Source: Mangrovibacter yixingensis (GTDB lineage: Bacteria; Pseudomonadota; Gammaproteobacteria; Enterobacterales; Enterobacteriaceae). From it: a stretch of DNA of 64,000 bases. The position numbers and the translations under genes were made by a program. Below, piece after piece: positions 47,787-61,554 of the stretch. Position 1 is the first letter of the stretch. Each line of letters starts with the position of its first letter. The notes beneath the pieces were generated by a model, which was given only the letters and a program-made list of their open reading frames with translations, had not been told where the DNA came from and did not search any database. The stretch covers positions 744,001 through 808,000 of the forward strand of contig NZ_JAIVKM010000001.1 of the NCBI RefSeq assembly GCF_020523985.1, in the 5' to 3' direction.

Positions 47787-49505
47787 TCACCGTTTGCAAA
47801 ACTGTGCATAGCGGCCCATTTGTGCCAGTAACTCAGCGTGTGTACCTTGCTCAATAATGTGCCCGCTGTCCATCACAATTATTTTGTCAAAATTCACGAG
47901 CCCACTAAGGCGATGAGTGACCATCAAGACGGTTTTGCCCTGAGTAACACGGTGAATCAATTCGAGTATATGGTGTTCTGTCTGTGCATCAAGCCCTTCT
48001 GTTGGCTCATCCAAAAATAAAACCGGCGCATCATGTAAGAGGGCGCGAGCCAGGCCCATACGGCGTAATTCACCACCCGAAAGCTGGCGGCCACCTTCAC
48101 CCAGCCACTGGTTAATGCCTTCACCTTCCAGTAATTTTTGCAGTGAAACTTGTTCCAGAACCGCAGTGATTTTCTCGTCACTGGCATCGGGTGAAGCAAG
48201 TAGCAAATTGTCGCGCAACGTGGCACTGAATAGGTGGATGCGTTGAGGAACAACACTCATTGATGCGCGCAGTGCCGCTTCATCAAAATGTTTTAGTGGC
48301 GTGTTGCCAAGATGGATATCGCCGCTTTGTGGATCCCAGGCTCGTGTGAGAATTTGCAACAAAGTGGATTTACCACAACCCGTTTGCCCTAATAAAGCAA
48401 CATGCTCGCCTGAATTGATCTGTAGTGAAATATCTGTGAGAGCCTGCTGGTGCTGTTGCGGGTAGCTAAAGTTGACATGGCTAACAGCCAGTGTACCCGT
48501 TGAGGGTTGTGTGACACTTGCGTCAGCAAAGGCTACAGCGGGCTGCTGTTCGGTAAGTTGCGCGATGCGCACGGCAGAAGCAATCACCTGCCCAAGATGT
48601 TGAAATGCGCCTGTCACTGGAGCCAGTGCTTCAAAAGCGGCTAATGCGCAGAAAACAAACAAGGCAATCAAGGCTCCGGGAGACGAATCTCCTCCCACGC
48701 CGCCCGCAGCGAGCCACAACATAACGACCACTGCTATTGCGCCAGCCAGCAGCATAAGCGCCTGAGACAATGCTGTCAGCCCAGCCTGGCGGCGTTGCGC
48801 TTCATGCCACGCATATTCAGTTTCATCGAGTTCGTCACGGTAACGTTCATTCGCACCAAACAGGCTAAGCTCTGCCTGGGACTGTACCCAAGTTGTCAGG
48901 CGTTGGCGATAGACCCCTCGCAGGACTGTCAGCTGTTGGCCATTGTTTTTACCTGCCCGATAGAATACAGGAGGCATAATGAGCAGCGTTAACAGCATTA
49001 TGCCGCCCAGTGTCAGCGCCAGATGAAGATCGAGCCAGCTCAACCCGTAAGTGACCACTAAAATAACAACCAGCGCGCCAATCAGTGGGGAGATAACCCG
49101 CAGATAGAGATGATCCAGCGTGTCTACATCTGCCACTACACGGTTCAGAACATCACCTTGACGGAACTGTTGTAAGCCAGCAGGGGAAAGGGGGAGCAAT
49201 TTGCTGAATGTGAACACACGCAGATGTTCCAGTACGCGAAATGTGGCTTCATGGCTAACTAAACGTTCGAAATACCGCCCGGCAGTACGCAGAATTGCTG
49301 CAGCACGTACCCCAGCTGCAGGCAACATATAGTTAAAACTATACAACCCAGCAGTCCCAACGACCGCGGAAGCAGACAGGAACCATCCCGATAAGGTTAA
49401 TAAACCGATACTGGCAAGCAAAGTGATAATTGCCAGAATAACACCTAAGAGCATCAGCCATTTATGGCGTTTCCATAACGCAAGCCAGGGAAGTAATGCT
49501 TTCAT
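47787..49505 (-). CDS. cydC: Cytochrome bd assembly ABC exporter subunit CydC
   Basis: Half-transporter of 572 aa (E. coli 573): six membrane spans then an ATPase domain with Walker A GQTGCGKSTLL, signature LSGGELRRMGLARAL and Walker B VLFLDEPTEGLD. With CydD it is needed for assembly of cytochrome bd and periplasmic cytochromes; it was described as a cysteine/glutathione exporter, with newer structural work favouring haem. Its ATG overlaps the cydD stop. Confidence 0.96.
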   Translation of the reverse strand: MKALLPWLALWKRHKWLMLLGVILAIITLLASIGLLTLSGWFLSASAVVGTAGLYSFNYMLPAAGVRAAAILRTAGRYFERLVSHEATFRVLEHLRVFTFSKLLPLSPAGLQQFRQGDVLNRVVADVDTLDHLYLRVISPLIGALVVILVVTYGLSWLDLHLALTLGGIMLLTLLIMPPVFYRAGKNNGQQLTVLRGVYRQRLTTWVQSQAELSLFGANERYRDELDETEYAWHEAQRRQAGLTALSQALMLLAGAIAVVVMLWLAAGGVGGDSSPGALIALFVFCALAAFEALAPVTGAFQHLGQVIASAVRIAQLTEQQPAVAFADASVTQPSTGTLAVSHVNFSYPQQHQQALTDISLQINSGEHVALLGQTGCGKSTLLQILTRAWDPQSGDIHLGNTPLKHFDEAALRASMSVVPQRIHLFSATLRDNLLLASPDASDEKITAVLEQVSLQKLLEGEGINQWLGEGGRQLSGGELRRMGLARALLHDAPVLFLDEPTEGLDAQTEHHILELIHRVTQGKTVLMVTHRLSGLVNFDKIIVMDSGHIIEQGTHAELLAQMGRYAQFCKR

Positions 49506-51268
49506 CAGATAGCCTCCTGACGATGTTGCAGCAGATCAGCAAACGGGCCAGTGTTACTACTCAGTTCAGCAAAGCAGCCTTGCTGCACGATTTTCCCATC
49601 CTGCATAACCCAGATTTGGTCCCAGTTTTTTATGTTATCAAGCTGGTGAGTCACCATCAGTGTACTTTGCTGCAAGGCGGCCTCGTTGAGCGCCTGCATA
49701 ACACGTTGTTCACTTTGTGCATCCAGGCTGGCGGCTGGCTCATCCAATAGTAATAAACGGCAAGGTTGTATCAATGCGCGAGCCACTGCCACACGCTGTG
49801 CCTGGCCGACTGACAGACGAGATGCGCTATCACCAATATGTGTATCAACCCCATTGGGTAACTGGCCGATAAACTCATGTACCCAGGCGCGCTGCATGGC
49901 ATCAGTGAGTTCTTCTTCACTGGCTTGTGGGGCCCCCAAGAGGATATTGTCACGCACTGTGTTTGCCGGTAATAGCGGGTTTTGCCCTACCCAACTTAAA
50001 AGATAGCGCCAGCTATTCAGGTCTAATTCCCTGAATTCGACACCATTGATAGTGAGTGACCCTTCATAAGCCAGAAAACCAGAAAGCAGGTTAACCAGGG
50101 AGCTTTTACCCGCACCACTCACACCAACCAGGGCAATTCGCTCACCAGGATTAATGGTGAAAGAGAGTGGCCCTGCAAGAATATGCCCTTCTGTTGAGAG
50201 AACCACCAGGTCTCTGGCTTCGAGAGTGACTGGCCCGTCTTCCAGTTGTTGTGTTCCTTGTTGCGGGTATTGCAACGGTGCTTCCATGAAGGTTTTCAAA
50301 CTGTCAGCGGCCCCAATTGCCTGTGCTTTCGCGTGGTAAAAGGTACCCAAATCCCGTAATGGCTGGAAAAATTCCGGAGCCATAATTAGCGCCAGGAAAC
50401 CGGCAAACAGGGTAATGCCAGTGCCGTAGTGGCCAAAATTAAATTCACCCAGATAGGAAAAACCAAAGTAAACGGCAACCAACGCAATAGATAAAGACGC
50501 AAAAAACTCCAGTACCCCGGAGGAGAGAAATGCCAGGCGCAGCACTTCCATCGTTCGTTGGCGAAAATCGCGGGAAACCTTACCCATTGCTTCAATTTCG
50601 GCTTCACCACGGTTAAAAATTCGTAATGTCTCCATTCCTCTCAGCCTGTCGAGGAAATGTGCGCTCAAGCGCGCCAGCGCCAGAAAGTTACGCCGGTTGG
50701 CATCAGCGGCACCCATACCGACCATTGCCATAAAAAGAGGAATGAGAGGTGCAGTACAAAGCAGAATTAATGCTGCAGCCCAGTTGACAGGAAACAGCGT
50801 AATCACAATTAACAATGGCACGATGGCAGCAAGTGACATTTGCGGCAAATACCGTGCATAGAAATCCTGCATATCCTCAATTTGTTCAACAATAAGTGTT
50901 GCCCATGCGCCAGCAGGCTTCCCCTGAATCCAGGCCGGCCCGGCTTGTTGCAGGCGTTCCAACGCTTGTTTGCGGATATGCTGGCGAATATGTTGCCCGG
51001 CATGGAAACCAGCCTTCTCACGTAACCAGACAACCCATGCACGCAGAATAAATACCAGAATCAGTAATGCGAAGGAGAGCAGCAAGGCTTCGCGGGGGAT
51101 CTTCTCCATTATCATCTGGTTGAGTAGTGAAGCCAGTAACCAAGCCTGGGCAATAATCAGGATGCCACTTAACGTACCAAGGACACGGGAAATGCTGAGC
51201 CAGCGGCGTGAGAGAACACTTTGCTTTTTCAGCCAAAGAGTCAGTTCTTGTTGACGGGTTTTATTCAT
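49505..51268 (-). CDS. cydD: Cytochrome bd assembly ABC exporter subunit CydD
   Basis: Half-transporter of 587 aa (E. coli 588). N-terminal membrane domain (NQMIMEKIPREALLLSFALLILVFI) and ATPase domain with Walker [12 protein letters not shown], signature RLSVGQAQRVAVARAL and Walker B LLLLDEPAASLD. The first gene of cydDC; together they form a heterodimer in the inner membrane. It follows trxB, as in E. coli. Confidence 0.96.
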   Translation of the reverse strand: MNKTRQQELTLWLKKQSVLSRRWLSISRVLGTLSGILIIAQAWLLASLLNQMIMEKIPREALLLSFALLILVFILRAWVVWLREKAGFHAGQHIRQHIRKQALERLQQAGPAWIQGKPAGAWATLIVEQIEDMQDFYARYLPQMSLAAIVPLLIVITLFPVNWAAALILLCTAPLIPLFMAMVGMGAADANRRNFLALARLSAHFLDRLRGMETLRIFNRGEAEIEAMGKVSRDFRQRTMEVLRLAFLSSGVLEFFASLSIALVAVYFGFSYLGEFNFGHYGTGITLFAGFLALIMAPEFFQPLRDLGTFYHAKAQAIGAADSLKTFMEAPLQYPQQGTQQLEDGPVTLEARDLVVLSTEGHILAGPLSFTINPGERIALVGVSGAGKSSLVNLLSGFLAYEGSLTINGVEFRELDLNSWRYLLSWVGQNPLLPANTVRDNILLGAPQASEEELTDAMQRAWVHEFIGQLPNGVDTHIGDSASRLSVGQAQRVAVARALIQPCRLLLLDEPAASLDAQSEQRVMQALNEAALQQSTLMVTHQLDNIKNWDQIWVMQDGKIVQQGCFAELSSNTGPFADLLQHRQEAI

Positions 51269-51382
51269 TGCGTTTGGTTTGCCGGGTTGATTAAATGCGC
51301 CGACGGGCGGCGAGGCCAGGCAATGTTACAACGCGCAGAAAAGAAAGGCGACCTATTCAGTCGCCTTATGTGTTTGGATCAA

Positions 51383-52836
<1,454 letters not shown>

Positions 52837-53331
52837 ATGGTAGATAGCAAGAAGCGCCCTGGTAAAGATCTCGACCGTATTGATCGTAACATTCTTAACG
52901 AATTGCAAAAGGATGGGCGTATTTCTAACGTCGAACTCTCTAAACGCGTGGGTCTTTCCCCAACACCGTGTTTAGAACGTGTTCGCCGTCTGGAAAGACA
53001 GGGCTTTATTCAGGGCTACACAGCGCTGCTTAATCCACATTATCTGGATGCATCACTTCTCGTTTTCGTTGAGATTACTCTGAATCGTGGTGCGCCGGAT
53101 GTGTTTGAACAGTTTAATGCTGCTGTACAGAAACTTGAGGAAATTCAAGAGTGTCACCTGGTTTCAGGGGATTTTGACTATTTGTTGAAAACTCGTGTGC
53201 CGGATATGTCTGCTTACCGTAAGCTGCTGGGCGAAACTTTGCTGCGATTGCCGGGTGTGAACGATACCCGTACTTATGTCGTTATGGAAGAAGTCAAGCA
53301 GAGTAATCGTCTGGTTATTAAAACCCGTTAA
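52837..53331 (+). CDS. lrp: Leucine-responsive regulatory protein Lrp
   Basis: Global regulator of 164 aa, the E. coli length. N-terminal helix-turn-helix (DLDRIDRNILNELQKDGRISNVELSKRVGLSP) and C-terminal RAM domain that forms octamers and hexadecamers and binds leucine. Controls amino-acid metabolism, pili and the feast/famine response. The ATG at 52837 gives MVDSKKRPGKDL as in E. coli. Confidence 0.98.
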   Translation: MVDSKKRPGKDLDRIDRNILNELQKDGRISNVELSKRVGLSPTPCLERVRRLERQGFIQGYTALLNPHYLDASLLVFVEITLNRGAPDVFEQFNAAVQKLEEIQECHLVSGDFDYLLKTRVPDMSAYRKLLGETLLRLPGVNDTRTYVVMEEVKQSNRLVIKTR

Positions 53332-53371
53332 CACCAGACAGGTGCAAAATCGGCTGAGTTTGATTACACTC

Positions 53372-53387
53372 CTGTTAATCCATACAG
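53372..53387 (+). promoter_or_regulatory. LexA (SOS) box upstream of ftsK
   Basis: CTGTTAATCCATACAG has the required CTGT-N8-ACAG and sits 63 bases before the ftsK start. E. coli ftsK (dinH) is SOS-induced through a LexA box at the same place. Confidence 0.85.
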
Positions 53388-53449
53388 CAACCGTATCGGG
53401 GAACCGGTACGGTTGTCGATTTTAGCATAACCCCCCTGGAGAGTTTTTC

Positions 53450-56400
53450 TTGAGCCAGGAATACACTGAAGAAAAAGATGTTGTACTCACTTCCCTCAGT
53501 AGCGGAAGGCGTGCACTGGAAGCCATTCTGATTGTGGTGGCCCTGTTCGCTGTCTGGCTGATGGTGGCGTTGTTGAGTTTTAACCCCTCAGATCCAAGCT
53601 GGTCACAGACCGCATGGCATGAGCCTATTCACAATTTATGTGGTAAACCCGGTGCATGGCTTGCGGACACGCTGTTTTTCATCTTTGGCATCATGGCGTA
53701 TATCATTCCTGTCATCATCGTTGGCGCATGCTGGTTTGCGTGGCGGCATCGTGTGCAGGAAGAGTTAGTTGACTACTTTGCTGTTTCGCTACGGTTGATT
53801 GGCGTACTGGCGCTGGTCCTAACGTCATGCGGGCTGGCGGCTATAAATGCAGATGATATCTGGTATTTTGCCTCAGGCGGTGTGATAGGGAGCTTGCTGA
53901 GTACGGCGATGATGCCTTTGCTCAATAGCAGCGGTGGAACGCTGGCACTGCTTTGTGTCTGGGCGGCTGGGCTAACACTGTTTACCGGCTGGTCATGGGT
54001 CACTATTGCTGAAAAACTCGGTGCGATTGTACTGGGTATTTTAACCTTCGCCAGTAACCGCACGCGCCGGGATGATACCTGGCAGGATGATGACGAAGAA
54101 TACGACGATTATGAAGAGCACGACGAATATGAAGAGGAACCACGCGAGCCAGTTAAGGCACAACAACGGGAATCCCGCCGGGCGCGTATTCTTCGTGGTG
54201 CTTTAGCACGCAAACACCGGTTGAGCGAGAAGTTTGCTAATCCACTTGGTCGTAAAACAGACGAAGCGCTGTTTTCTGGCAAGAGGATGGACGATTCTGA
54301 TTTTGAGCCAACCGCGTCACCTTCAGCCTCTGCTGACGATGTGCTGTTTTCTGGAAATCGCGTAACTGATTCTTCAAGTGAGCCTGCGGATCATGACCCG
54401 CTGTTGAGCAGTTACCGTATTACTCAGGAAAATGAACATCCCCACCATGCTCAGCATACACAAGGTGTGGAGCCTGAAGTGGCAAGTATATTACCACCTG
54501 ATGCCGGGCAAGCGGATGTTCTGTTGCAGGATTACTACTCCGGTATTGCGCCAACAGAAAACGTGCACCCGCAGCATGGTGTGCCGCCTGTATATGCACA
54601 GCAAGGCAACACACCTTATGCTGAACCCACCGCTCCCGCTGCGCAGCACTATCCTTCTGCTGGCGGGTACTCGGAGCCAGTTCAGAACACGGACGTGGCT
54701 TATTCACCGGTAGAAGAACCGTACTCTTATTCTGCAGAGCATTACGATGACGCAGAACAAACTGCTAATCTGCAAGATGCTTATCTCGCCCCTGAACAGG
54801 GCGTGAATACGGTAAATACCGAACAGGTGCAAGCGCCGTATCAAAAAAACGAGATTGGCAGTGAATATGGTGAAATGGCACCAACAGAGCAAAACAGTAC
54901 TGTTGACCAGGTAGAACATAAAGCAGCACGGCCTCCTCTGTATTACTTCGAGGAGGTTGAGGCTAAGCGTGCAAAAGAGCGTGAGCAGCTAGCTGCGTGG
55001 TATGAACCTGTGCCGGATCCAGAACAATTGGCAGCAGAAGCGCGAGCACGTCAGGCTGCCCCATCATCAACGGGTTCATCACATACAGATAATGGCCCTT
55101 CGGTTTCTGCCGCTGCGGCGGTTGTAGCAGGTGCTGTCGGGGCAATGCAAAATTCTCATCAGTCTGCTTCTGGCACACATATTACCCCGCCCGTATTTGG
55201 CGTATCGTCCGATACACCACGTCCACAGGTGAAAGAAGGTATCGGCCCACAATTACCACGGCCAAATCGTGTCCGTGTTCCTACGCGTCGTGAACTCGCC
55301 TCTTATGGTATTAAGTTACCTTCACAGCGTGAAGCTGAGGCACGTATGAAGGCGGAAGCCGCTCGCCGTGAAGCACATCAAAACCATTCTGAATCTTCAC
55401 CTGGGCAGGAAGACGACGATTCCCAATACCAGTCTGAACTGGCCGCACAATTTGCCGCTTCTCAGCAAGCGCGGTTTGGCCAGCAATATGAGCATGACTA
55501 TGCATCTTCAGCTCCGGCCTCTACTCATGCCGGGCAAGACGAGGATGCAGAAGAACAGGCATTGGCTGCTCAGTTTGCTGCCACACAGCAAGCGCGTTAT
55601 GGAGAAGAATATCAGCATGATTTCCATGCATCTTCCGCCAATAACTCCGCATCTGTAGGTGATTTTCTGGCACCCGTTACGCACCCGGTAGCTGACGGTC
55701 CATTTGAACCAGTTTTCACACCTGAATCTGTTCAGCCTGCAGTACCTTCGCAGCCTGTTGCTCCGCAAGGGTACCAACCTGCTGTGCAACCAAGTCAACC
55801 TGGTCATTCTACGCTGCAAGCCGAGCAACATGCCCAGGCTGCACACCAGCATGGGCATTCAGCTGCTCAATCATCACAACCGGGCCAGGATAGCCTGATT
55901 CATCCATTCTTGATGAGAAATGGTGACAGCCGTCCATTGCAACGTCCGACCACGCCGCTTCCTTCGCTGGATCTGCTAACGCCACCACCTTCTGAAGTTG
56001 AACCAGTGGACACCTTTGCGTTGGAACAGATGGCACGCCTTGTTGAAGCTCGCCTGGCAGACTTCCGTATTAAAGCGGAAGTGGTTCATTACTCACCAGG
56101 CCCTGTGATTACAAGGTTTGAATTGAACCTTGCTCCGGGCGTGAAAGCGGCTCGTATCTCTAACTTGTCACGGGACCTGGCGCGTTCATTGTCAACCGTT
56201 GCCGTACGTGTGGTGGAGGTTATCCCCGGGAAACCTTATGTTGGCCTGGAGTTACCCAATAAGAAACGGCAGACTGTTTACCTGCGTGAAGTGCTGGATT
56301 GCCAAAAATTCCGTGAAAACCCATCGCCACTGACTGTTGTTCTGGGTAAAGACATTGGCGGTGAACCCGTAGTGGCTGACCTTGCTAAAATGCCTCACTT

Positions 56401-57430
56401 ATTGGTTGCCGGTACTACGGGGTCGGGTAAATCAGTGGGCGTGAACGCCATGATCCTCAGCATGTTATATAAAGCGACACCAGAAGATGTTCGCTTTATT
56501 ATGATTGACCCGAAAATGCTTGAGCTGTCGGTGTATGAAGGGATCCCGCATTTGCTGACCGAAGTGGTCACCGATATGAAGGATGCTGCGAATGCACTGC
56601 GCTGGAGTGTTAACGAGATGGAACGCCGTTACAAGTTGATGTCTGCACTGGGCGTGCGTAACCTTGCCGGCTATAACGAACGTATTCTGGAAGCAGCACA
56701 AATGGGGCGGCCAATTCCTGACCCATTCTGGAAACCTGGCGATAGCATGGATGTTACCCATCCGGTACTGGAAAAATTGCCGAACATCGTTGTTCTGGTG
56801 GATGAGTTTGCTGATTTGATGATGTCTGTTGGCAAAAAAGTGGAAGAGCTTATTGCTCGCCTGGCGCAAAAAGCGCGTGCTGCAGGTATTCATCTTGTTC
56901 TGGCGACCCAACGCCCATCAGTTGATGTCATCACTGGGCTGATTAAAGCAAACATCCCAACACGTATTGCGTTTACGGTATCAAGTAAGATTGATTCCCG
57001 TACCATTCTTGACCAGGGTGGCGCTGAATCCTTGCTGGGCATGGGCGATATGCTTTATTCAGGGCCAAACTCAACCCTGCCTGTGCGTGTACATGGTGCG
57101 TTTGTTCGCGATCAGGAAGTGCACGCTGTAGTACAAGACTGGAAAGCGCGTGGCCGGCCACAATATGTGGATGGCATTACAGCTGACAGCCAGTCTGAAG
57201 GCGGTGCGGGAGGCTTTGATGGTGGTGAAGAGCTGGATGCGTTGTTTGACCAGGCTGTTGCTTTCGTTGTTGAAAAACGTAAAGCCTCCATCTCTGGTGT
57301 GCAACGGCAGTTCCGTATTGGTTATAACCGTGCAGCTCGCATCATTGAACAAATGGAAAACCAGGGCATTGTGAGTGAACAAGGCCACAATGGTAACCGC
57401 GAGGTGCTTGCACCTCCGCCATTTGAATAA
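53450..57430 (+). CDS. ftsK: DNA translocase FtsK
   Basis: Septum-located DNA pump of 1326 aa (E. coli 1329), essential for division and for dimer resolution at dif. Four N-terminal membrane spans (to about residue 205); a long, Gln/Pro/Ala-rich linker (about 210-840); RecA-like motor with Walker A GTTGSGKS at 988-995 and Walker [11 protein letters not shown] near 1118; C-terminal gamma winged-helix ([22 protein letters not shown]) that reads KOPS and activates XerD. TTG start at 53450 preceded by GGAGAG. The linker is unlike E. coli: it lacks the QQPQ repeats and has duplicated LAAQFA-QQAR-GxxY blocks. Confidence 0.97.
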   Translation: MSQEYTEEKDVVLTSLSSGRRALEAILIVVALFAVWLMVALLSFNPSDPSWSQTAWHEPIHNLCGKPGAWLADTLFFIFGIMAYIIPVIIVGACWFAWRHRVQEELVDYFAVSLRLIGVLALVLTSCGLAAINADDIWYFASGGVIGSLLSTAMMPLLNSSGGTLALLCVWAAGLTLFTGWSWVTIAEKLGAIVLGILTFASNRTRRDDTWQDDDEEYDDYEEHDEYEEEPREPVKAQQRESRRARILRGALARKHRLSEKFANPLGRKTDEALFSGKRMDDSDFEPTASPSASADDVLFSGNRVTDSSSEPADHDPLLSSYRITQENEHPHHAQHTQGVEPEVASILPPDAGQADVLLQDYYSGIAPTENVHPQHGVPPVYAQQGNTPYAEPTAPAAQHYPSAGGYSEPVQNTDVAYSPVEEPYSYSAEHYDDAEQTANLQDAYLAPEQGVNTVNTEQVQAPYQKNEIGSEYGEMAPTEQNSTVDQVEHKAARPPLYYFEEVEAKRAKEREQLAAWYEPVPDPEQLAAEARARQAAPSSTGSSHTDNGPSVSAAAAVVAGAVGAMQNSHQSASGTHITPPVFGVSSDTPRPQVKEGIGPQLPRPNRVRVPTRRELASYGIKLPSQREAEARMKAEAARREAHQNHSESSPGQEDDDSQYQSELAAQFAASQQARFGQQYEHDYASSAPASTHAGQDEDAEEQALAAQFAATQQARYGEEYQHDFHASSANNSASVGDFLAPVTHPVADGPFEPVFTPESVQPAVPSQPVAPQGYQPAVQPSQPGHSTLQAEQHAQAAHQHGHSAAQSSQPGQDSLIHPFLMRNGDSRPLQRPTTPLPSLDLLTPPPSEVEPVDTFALEQMARLVEARLADFRIKAEVVHYSPGPVITRFELNLAPGVKAARISNLSRDLARSLSTVAVRVVEVIPGKPYVGLELPNKKRQTVYLREVLDCQKFRENPSPLTVVLGKDIGGEPVVADLAKMPHLLVAGTTGSGKSVGVNAMILSMLYKATPEDVRFIMIDPKMLELSVYEGIPHLLTEVVTDMKDAANALRWSVNEMERRYKLMSALGVRNLAGYNERILEAAQMGRPIPDPFWKPGDSMDVTHPVLEKLPNIVVLVDEFADLMMSVGKKVEELIARLAQKARAAGIHLVLATQRPSVDVITGLIKANIPTRIAFTVSSKIDSRTILDQGGAESLLGMGDMLYSGPNSTLPVRVHGAFVRDQEVHAVVQDWKARGRPQYVDGITADSQSEGGAGGFDGGEELDALFDQAVAFVVEKRKASISGVQRQFRIGYNRAARIIEQMENQGIVSEQGHNGNREVLAPPPFE

Positions 57431-57454
57431 GCTAGATCAGTTAAGATAAACCGG

Positions 57455-57477
57455 GAGCCGCTTTTGCGGCTCTTTTG
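57455..57477 (+). terminator. Terminator after ftsK
   Basis: Stem GAGCCGC/GCGGCTC with loop TTTT, followed by TTTTGC. Confidence 0.8.
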
Positions 57478-57593
57478 CAAAGAAGCGTAAACAATTCAAC
57501 TATCAGCTTTTTCTTCTGTTATTGCGATAGCTTTGAGGCCAGACTAGCCAGTTGAAAGACTTCACCTGGAATTGTGTTATTCGAGGATATGTA

Positions 57594-58205
57594 ATGAAAA
57601 AAATCGCTATTGCCTGTGCGTTATTGTCAGTATTTACTGTCACTCAGGTGTGGGCGGATGCCGCTGGCGCTCTGAAAAGCCGTCTGGATAAAGTGAACAG
57701 TTTCCATGCCAGCTTCACGCAAAAAGTGACAGATGGCAGCGGCAATGAAATACAGGATGGCCAGGGAGAACTGTGGGTAAAGCGCCCGAATTTATTCAAC
57801 TGGCATATGATTCAGCCTGATGAAAGCGAACTTATCTCCGATGGTAAAACGCTTTGGTTCTATAACCCGTTCGTCGAGCAGGCTAGTGCCACGTGGCTTA
57901 AAGATGCAACCAGCAATACCCCATTCATGCTGATTGCCCGTAACCAGTCTTCTGACTGGCAGAAATATAATATCAAACAGCAAGGGGACGACTTCGTTCT
58001 GACCCCGAAAGCCAGCAGCGGTAACCTTAAACAATTTACGATAAATGTCAGCCAAAGCGGGGCCATCCACCGGTTCAGTGCAGTTGAGCAGGATGATCAG
58101 CGCAGTGTTTACCAGCTTACTGGTCAGCAAGATGGCGCGATAGACATGAGCAAGTTTACCTTTACGCCGCCAAAAGGAGTAACGGTAGACGATCAACGTC
58201 AGTGA
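57594..58205 (+). CDS. lolA: Outer-membrane lipoprotein carrier LolA
   Basis: Periplasmic chaperone of 203 aa, the E. coli length, that carries lipoproteins from LolCDE to LolB. Signal peptide ends at VWA|DAAG (about residue 21). Mature start [26 protein letters not shown] and the blocks [15 protein letters not shown] and [15 protein letters not shown] line the hydrophobic cavity. ATG at 57594 ([11 protein letters not shown]) chosen for the signal peptide. Followed seven bases later by rarA. Confidence 0.97.
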   Translation: MKKIAIACALLSVFTVTQVWADAAGALKSRLDKVNSFHASFTQKVTDGSGNEIQDGQGELWVKRPNLFNWHMIQPDESELISDGKTLWFYNPFVEQASATWLKDATSNTPFMLIARNQSSDWQKYNIKQQGDDFVLTPKASSGNLKQFTINVSQSGAIHRFSAVEQDDQRSVYQLTGQQDGAIDMSKFTFTPPKGVTVDDQRQ

Positions 58206-58212
58206 GGCGGTT

Positions 58213-59556
58213 GTGAGTAATTTGCCACTCGATTTTTCCGATAATGTTTTCCAGCCTCTGGCCGCGCGTATGCGGCCAGAAAATCTTGCTCAGTATATTG
58301 GCCAGCAGCATCTGTTAGGGCCAGGTAAGCCATTACCTAAAGCCATTGAGGCAGGCCAACTGCATTCAATGATTCTTTGGGGACCTCCAGGAACAGGAAA
58401 AACGACACTGGCAGAAGTAATTGGCCGCTATGCCAACGCGGATGTCGAGCGTATTTCTGCAGTTACTTCTGGTGTAAAAGAAATTCGTGAAGCTATTGAG
58501 CGTGCGCGGCAAAACCGCCATGCAGGTCACCGTACCATTCTGTTTGTTGATGAAGTTCATCGCTTTAATAAAAGCCAGCAGGATGCGTTTCTGCCACATA
58601 TAGAAGATGGCACGGTAACCTTTATTGGCGCTACAACAGAAAACCCCTCATTTGAGCTAAATTCTGCACTGCTTTCCCGGGCTCGGGTGTATTTATTAAA
58701 ATCTTTGACTACTGCCGATATTGAACAAGTGTTACTACAGGCCATGAATGACACTGAGCGGGGCTATGGCGGGCAAGATTTAGTATTACCCGATGAGACC
58801 CGTCAGGCCATTGCTGAGCTTGTGAATGGTGATGCGCGTCGCGCATTGAATACGCTGGAAATGTTGGCAGACATGGCAGAAACCGATGCCAGCGGTAAAC
58901 GTATTCTGACTGAAGAACTGTTGCGGGAAGTGGCTGGTGAACGCAGTGCCCGTTTTGATAACAAAGGCGATCGTTTTTACGATTTAATTTCTGCATTGCA
59001 TAAATCCGTCAGGGGCTCAGCACCAGACGCGGCATTGTACTGGTATGCGCGGATTATCTCAGCAGGTGGGGATCCTTTGTATGTTGCTCGTCGTTGCCTG
59101 GCTATTGCCTCTGAAGATGTTGGCAATGCTGACCCAAGAGCCATGCAAGTAGCGATTTCTGCATGGGATTGCTTTACCCGAGTCGGCCCGGCTGAAGGTG
59201 AACGGGCAATTGCACAGGCGATTGTTTACCTTGCGTGTGCACCGAAAAGTAATGCTGTTTATACGGCGTTTAAGGCGGCAATGCAGGATGCCAGGGAACA
59301 ACCTGATTATGACGTTCCGGTACATTTACGTAATGCACCAACCCGGTTGATGAAAGAAATGGGTTATGGTGAAGACTATCGGTACGCACACGATGAAACA
59401 AACGCTTATGCGGCAGGCGAAAACTATTTCCCACCTGAAATGGCACAAACGCGCTATTATCACCCTACTAACCGTGGTCTTGAAGGCAAAATTGGCGAAA
59501 AGCTCGCCTGGCTTGCTGAACAGGATAAAAATAGCCCTATAAAACGCTACCGCTAA
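58213..59556 (+). CDS. rarA: Replication-associated recombination protein RarA
   Basis: AAA+ ATPase of 447 aa, equal to E. coli RarA (MgsA). Walker [13 protein letters not shown] near residues 57-68, Walker [13 protein letters not shown], sensor 1 [10 protein letters not shown], then a tetramerisation domain. It acts at stalled forks and with SSB; eukaryotic homologue WRNIP1. GTG start at 58213, seven bases past lolA, implying co-transcription. Confidence 0.97.
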   Translation: MSNLPLDFSDNVFQPLAARMRPENLAQYIGQQHLLGPGKPLPKAIEAGQLHSMILWGPPGTGKTTLAEVIGRYANADVERISAVTSGVKEIREAIERARQNRHAGHRTILFVDEVHRFNKSQQDAFLPHIEDGTVTFIGATTENPSFELNSALLSRARVYLLKSLTTADIEQVLLQAMNDTERGYGGQDLVLPDETRQAIAELVNGDARRALNTLEMLADMAETDASGKRILTEELLREVAGERSARFDNKGDRFYDLISALHKSVRGSAPDAALYWYARIISAGGDPLYVARRCLAIASEDVGNADPRAMQVAISAWDCFTRVGPAEGERAIAQAIVYLACAPKSNAVYTAFKAAMQDAREQPDYDVPVHLRNAPTRLMKEMGYGEDYRYAHDETNAYAAGENYFPPEMAQTRYYHPTNRGLEGKIGEKLAWLAEQDKNSPIKRYR

Positions 59557-60942
<1,386 letters not shown>

Positions 60943-60980
60943 TCTGGTTTTCATCCTGTACCGATGTAAAACTCAGTGTA

Positions 60981-61005
60981 AAAAGCGCCTGTGGGCGCTT
61001 TTTTT
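60981..61005 (+). terminator. Terminator after serS
   Basis: Stem AAAAGCGCC/GGCGCTTTT with loop TGTG, then TTTTT. Confidence 0.9.
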
Positions 61006-61029
61006 ATGGATTGAAAATATAAACCAGCT

Positions 61030-61554
61030 TCACAGCACACAGTACATCCAGGTTGTTGAATGAGTGTGTTTGCCATCAGTATCCAGAGCAAAACCAGGTG
61101 TCATTCCTGCAACCTCAAATCCGACGGACCGGTAGAGTTTTTCACCGGCATCACCAGTGCGGGTATCAAGAGTCATCAACGTTTTCCCCTGTTCACGGGC
61201 ATACTGCATTATGTGGCGCATCATCGCGTGTCCCAAACCACATCGCCGCGCTTCAGGGTGCACAATCATTTTTGCTACCTCGCAACGGTGTGGTTGGTTA
61301 GGGGGCATGTTGGTAATCAATTGAACCGTTCCCAGTAGTTTGTTACCAAGGCATGCAGCAAAAAGTGCCCGTTCACCGCAGCCAACGGCAGGTTTCACAC
61401 TCTCAAGCCAGAACTGTTGAGCATCTATTTGGTTGAACGGCTGGATAAAGCTGATTGATGCACCTTGTGCTACGCTCTCAACCAGAAGGGAGGTCAGTGG
61501 TTCAAGGTGTAGTTCCAGACCGGAACAATCAAGTTGTAACAGGGTGATAGTCAC
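61030..61554 (-). CDS. GNAT acetyltransferase, tabtoxin-resistance (Ttr)-like
   Basis: Cytosolic N-acetyltransferase of 174 aa. The acetyl-CoA binding motif A is KMIVHPEARRCGLGHAMMRHIMQYA (a degenerate Q/RxxGxG/A, here RRCGLG), followed by TLDTRTGDAGEKLYRSVGFE. The start LLVESVAQGASISFIQPF and the closing region MTPGFALDTDGKHTHSTTWMY resemble Pseudomonas Ttr, which acetylates the beta-lactam dipeptide toxin tabtoxin; other members acetylate unrelated amines, so the substrate is open. GTG start at 61554 overlaps the stop of the upstream regulator (TAGTG), making a coupled pair. Not at this position in E. coli, which has dmsABC. Confidence 0.8.
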   Translation of the reverse strand: MTITLLQLDCSGLELHLEPLTSLLVESVAQGASISFIQPFNQIDAQQFWLESVKPAVGCGERALFAACLGNKLLGTVQLITNMPPNQPHRCEVAKMIVHPEARRCGLGHAMMRHIMQYAREQGKTLMTLDTRTGDAGEKLYRSVGFEVAGMTPGFALDTDGKHTHSTTWMYCVL

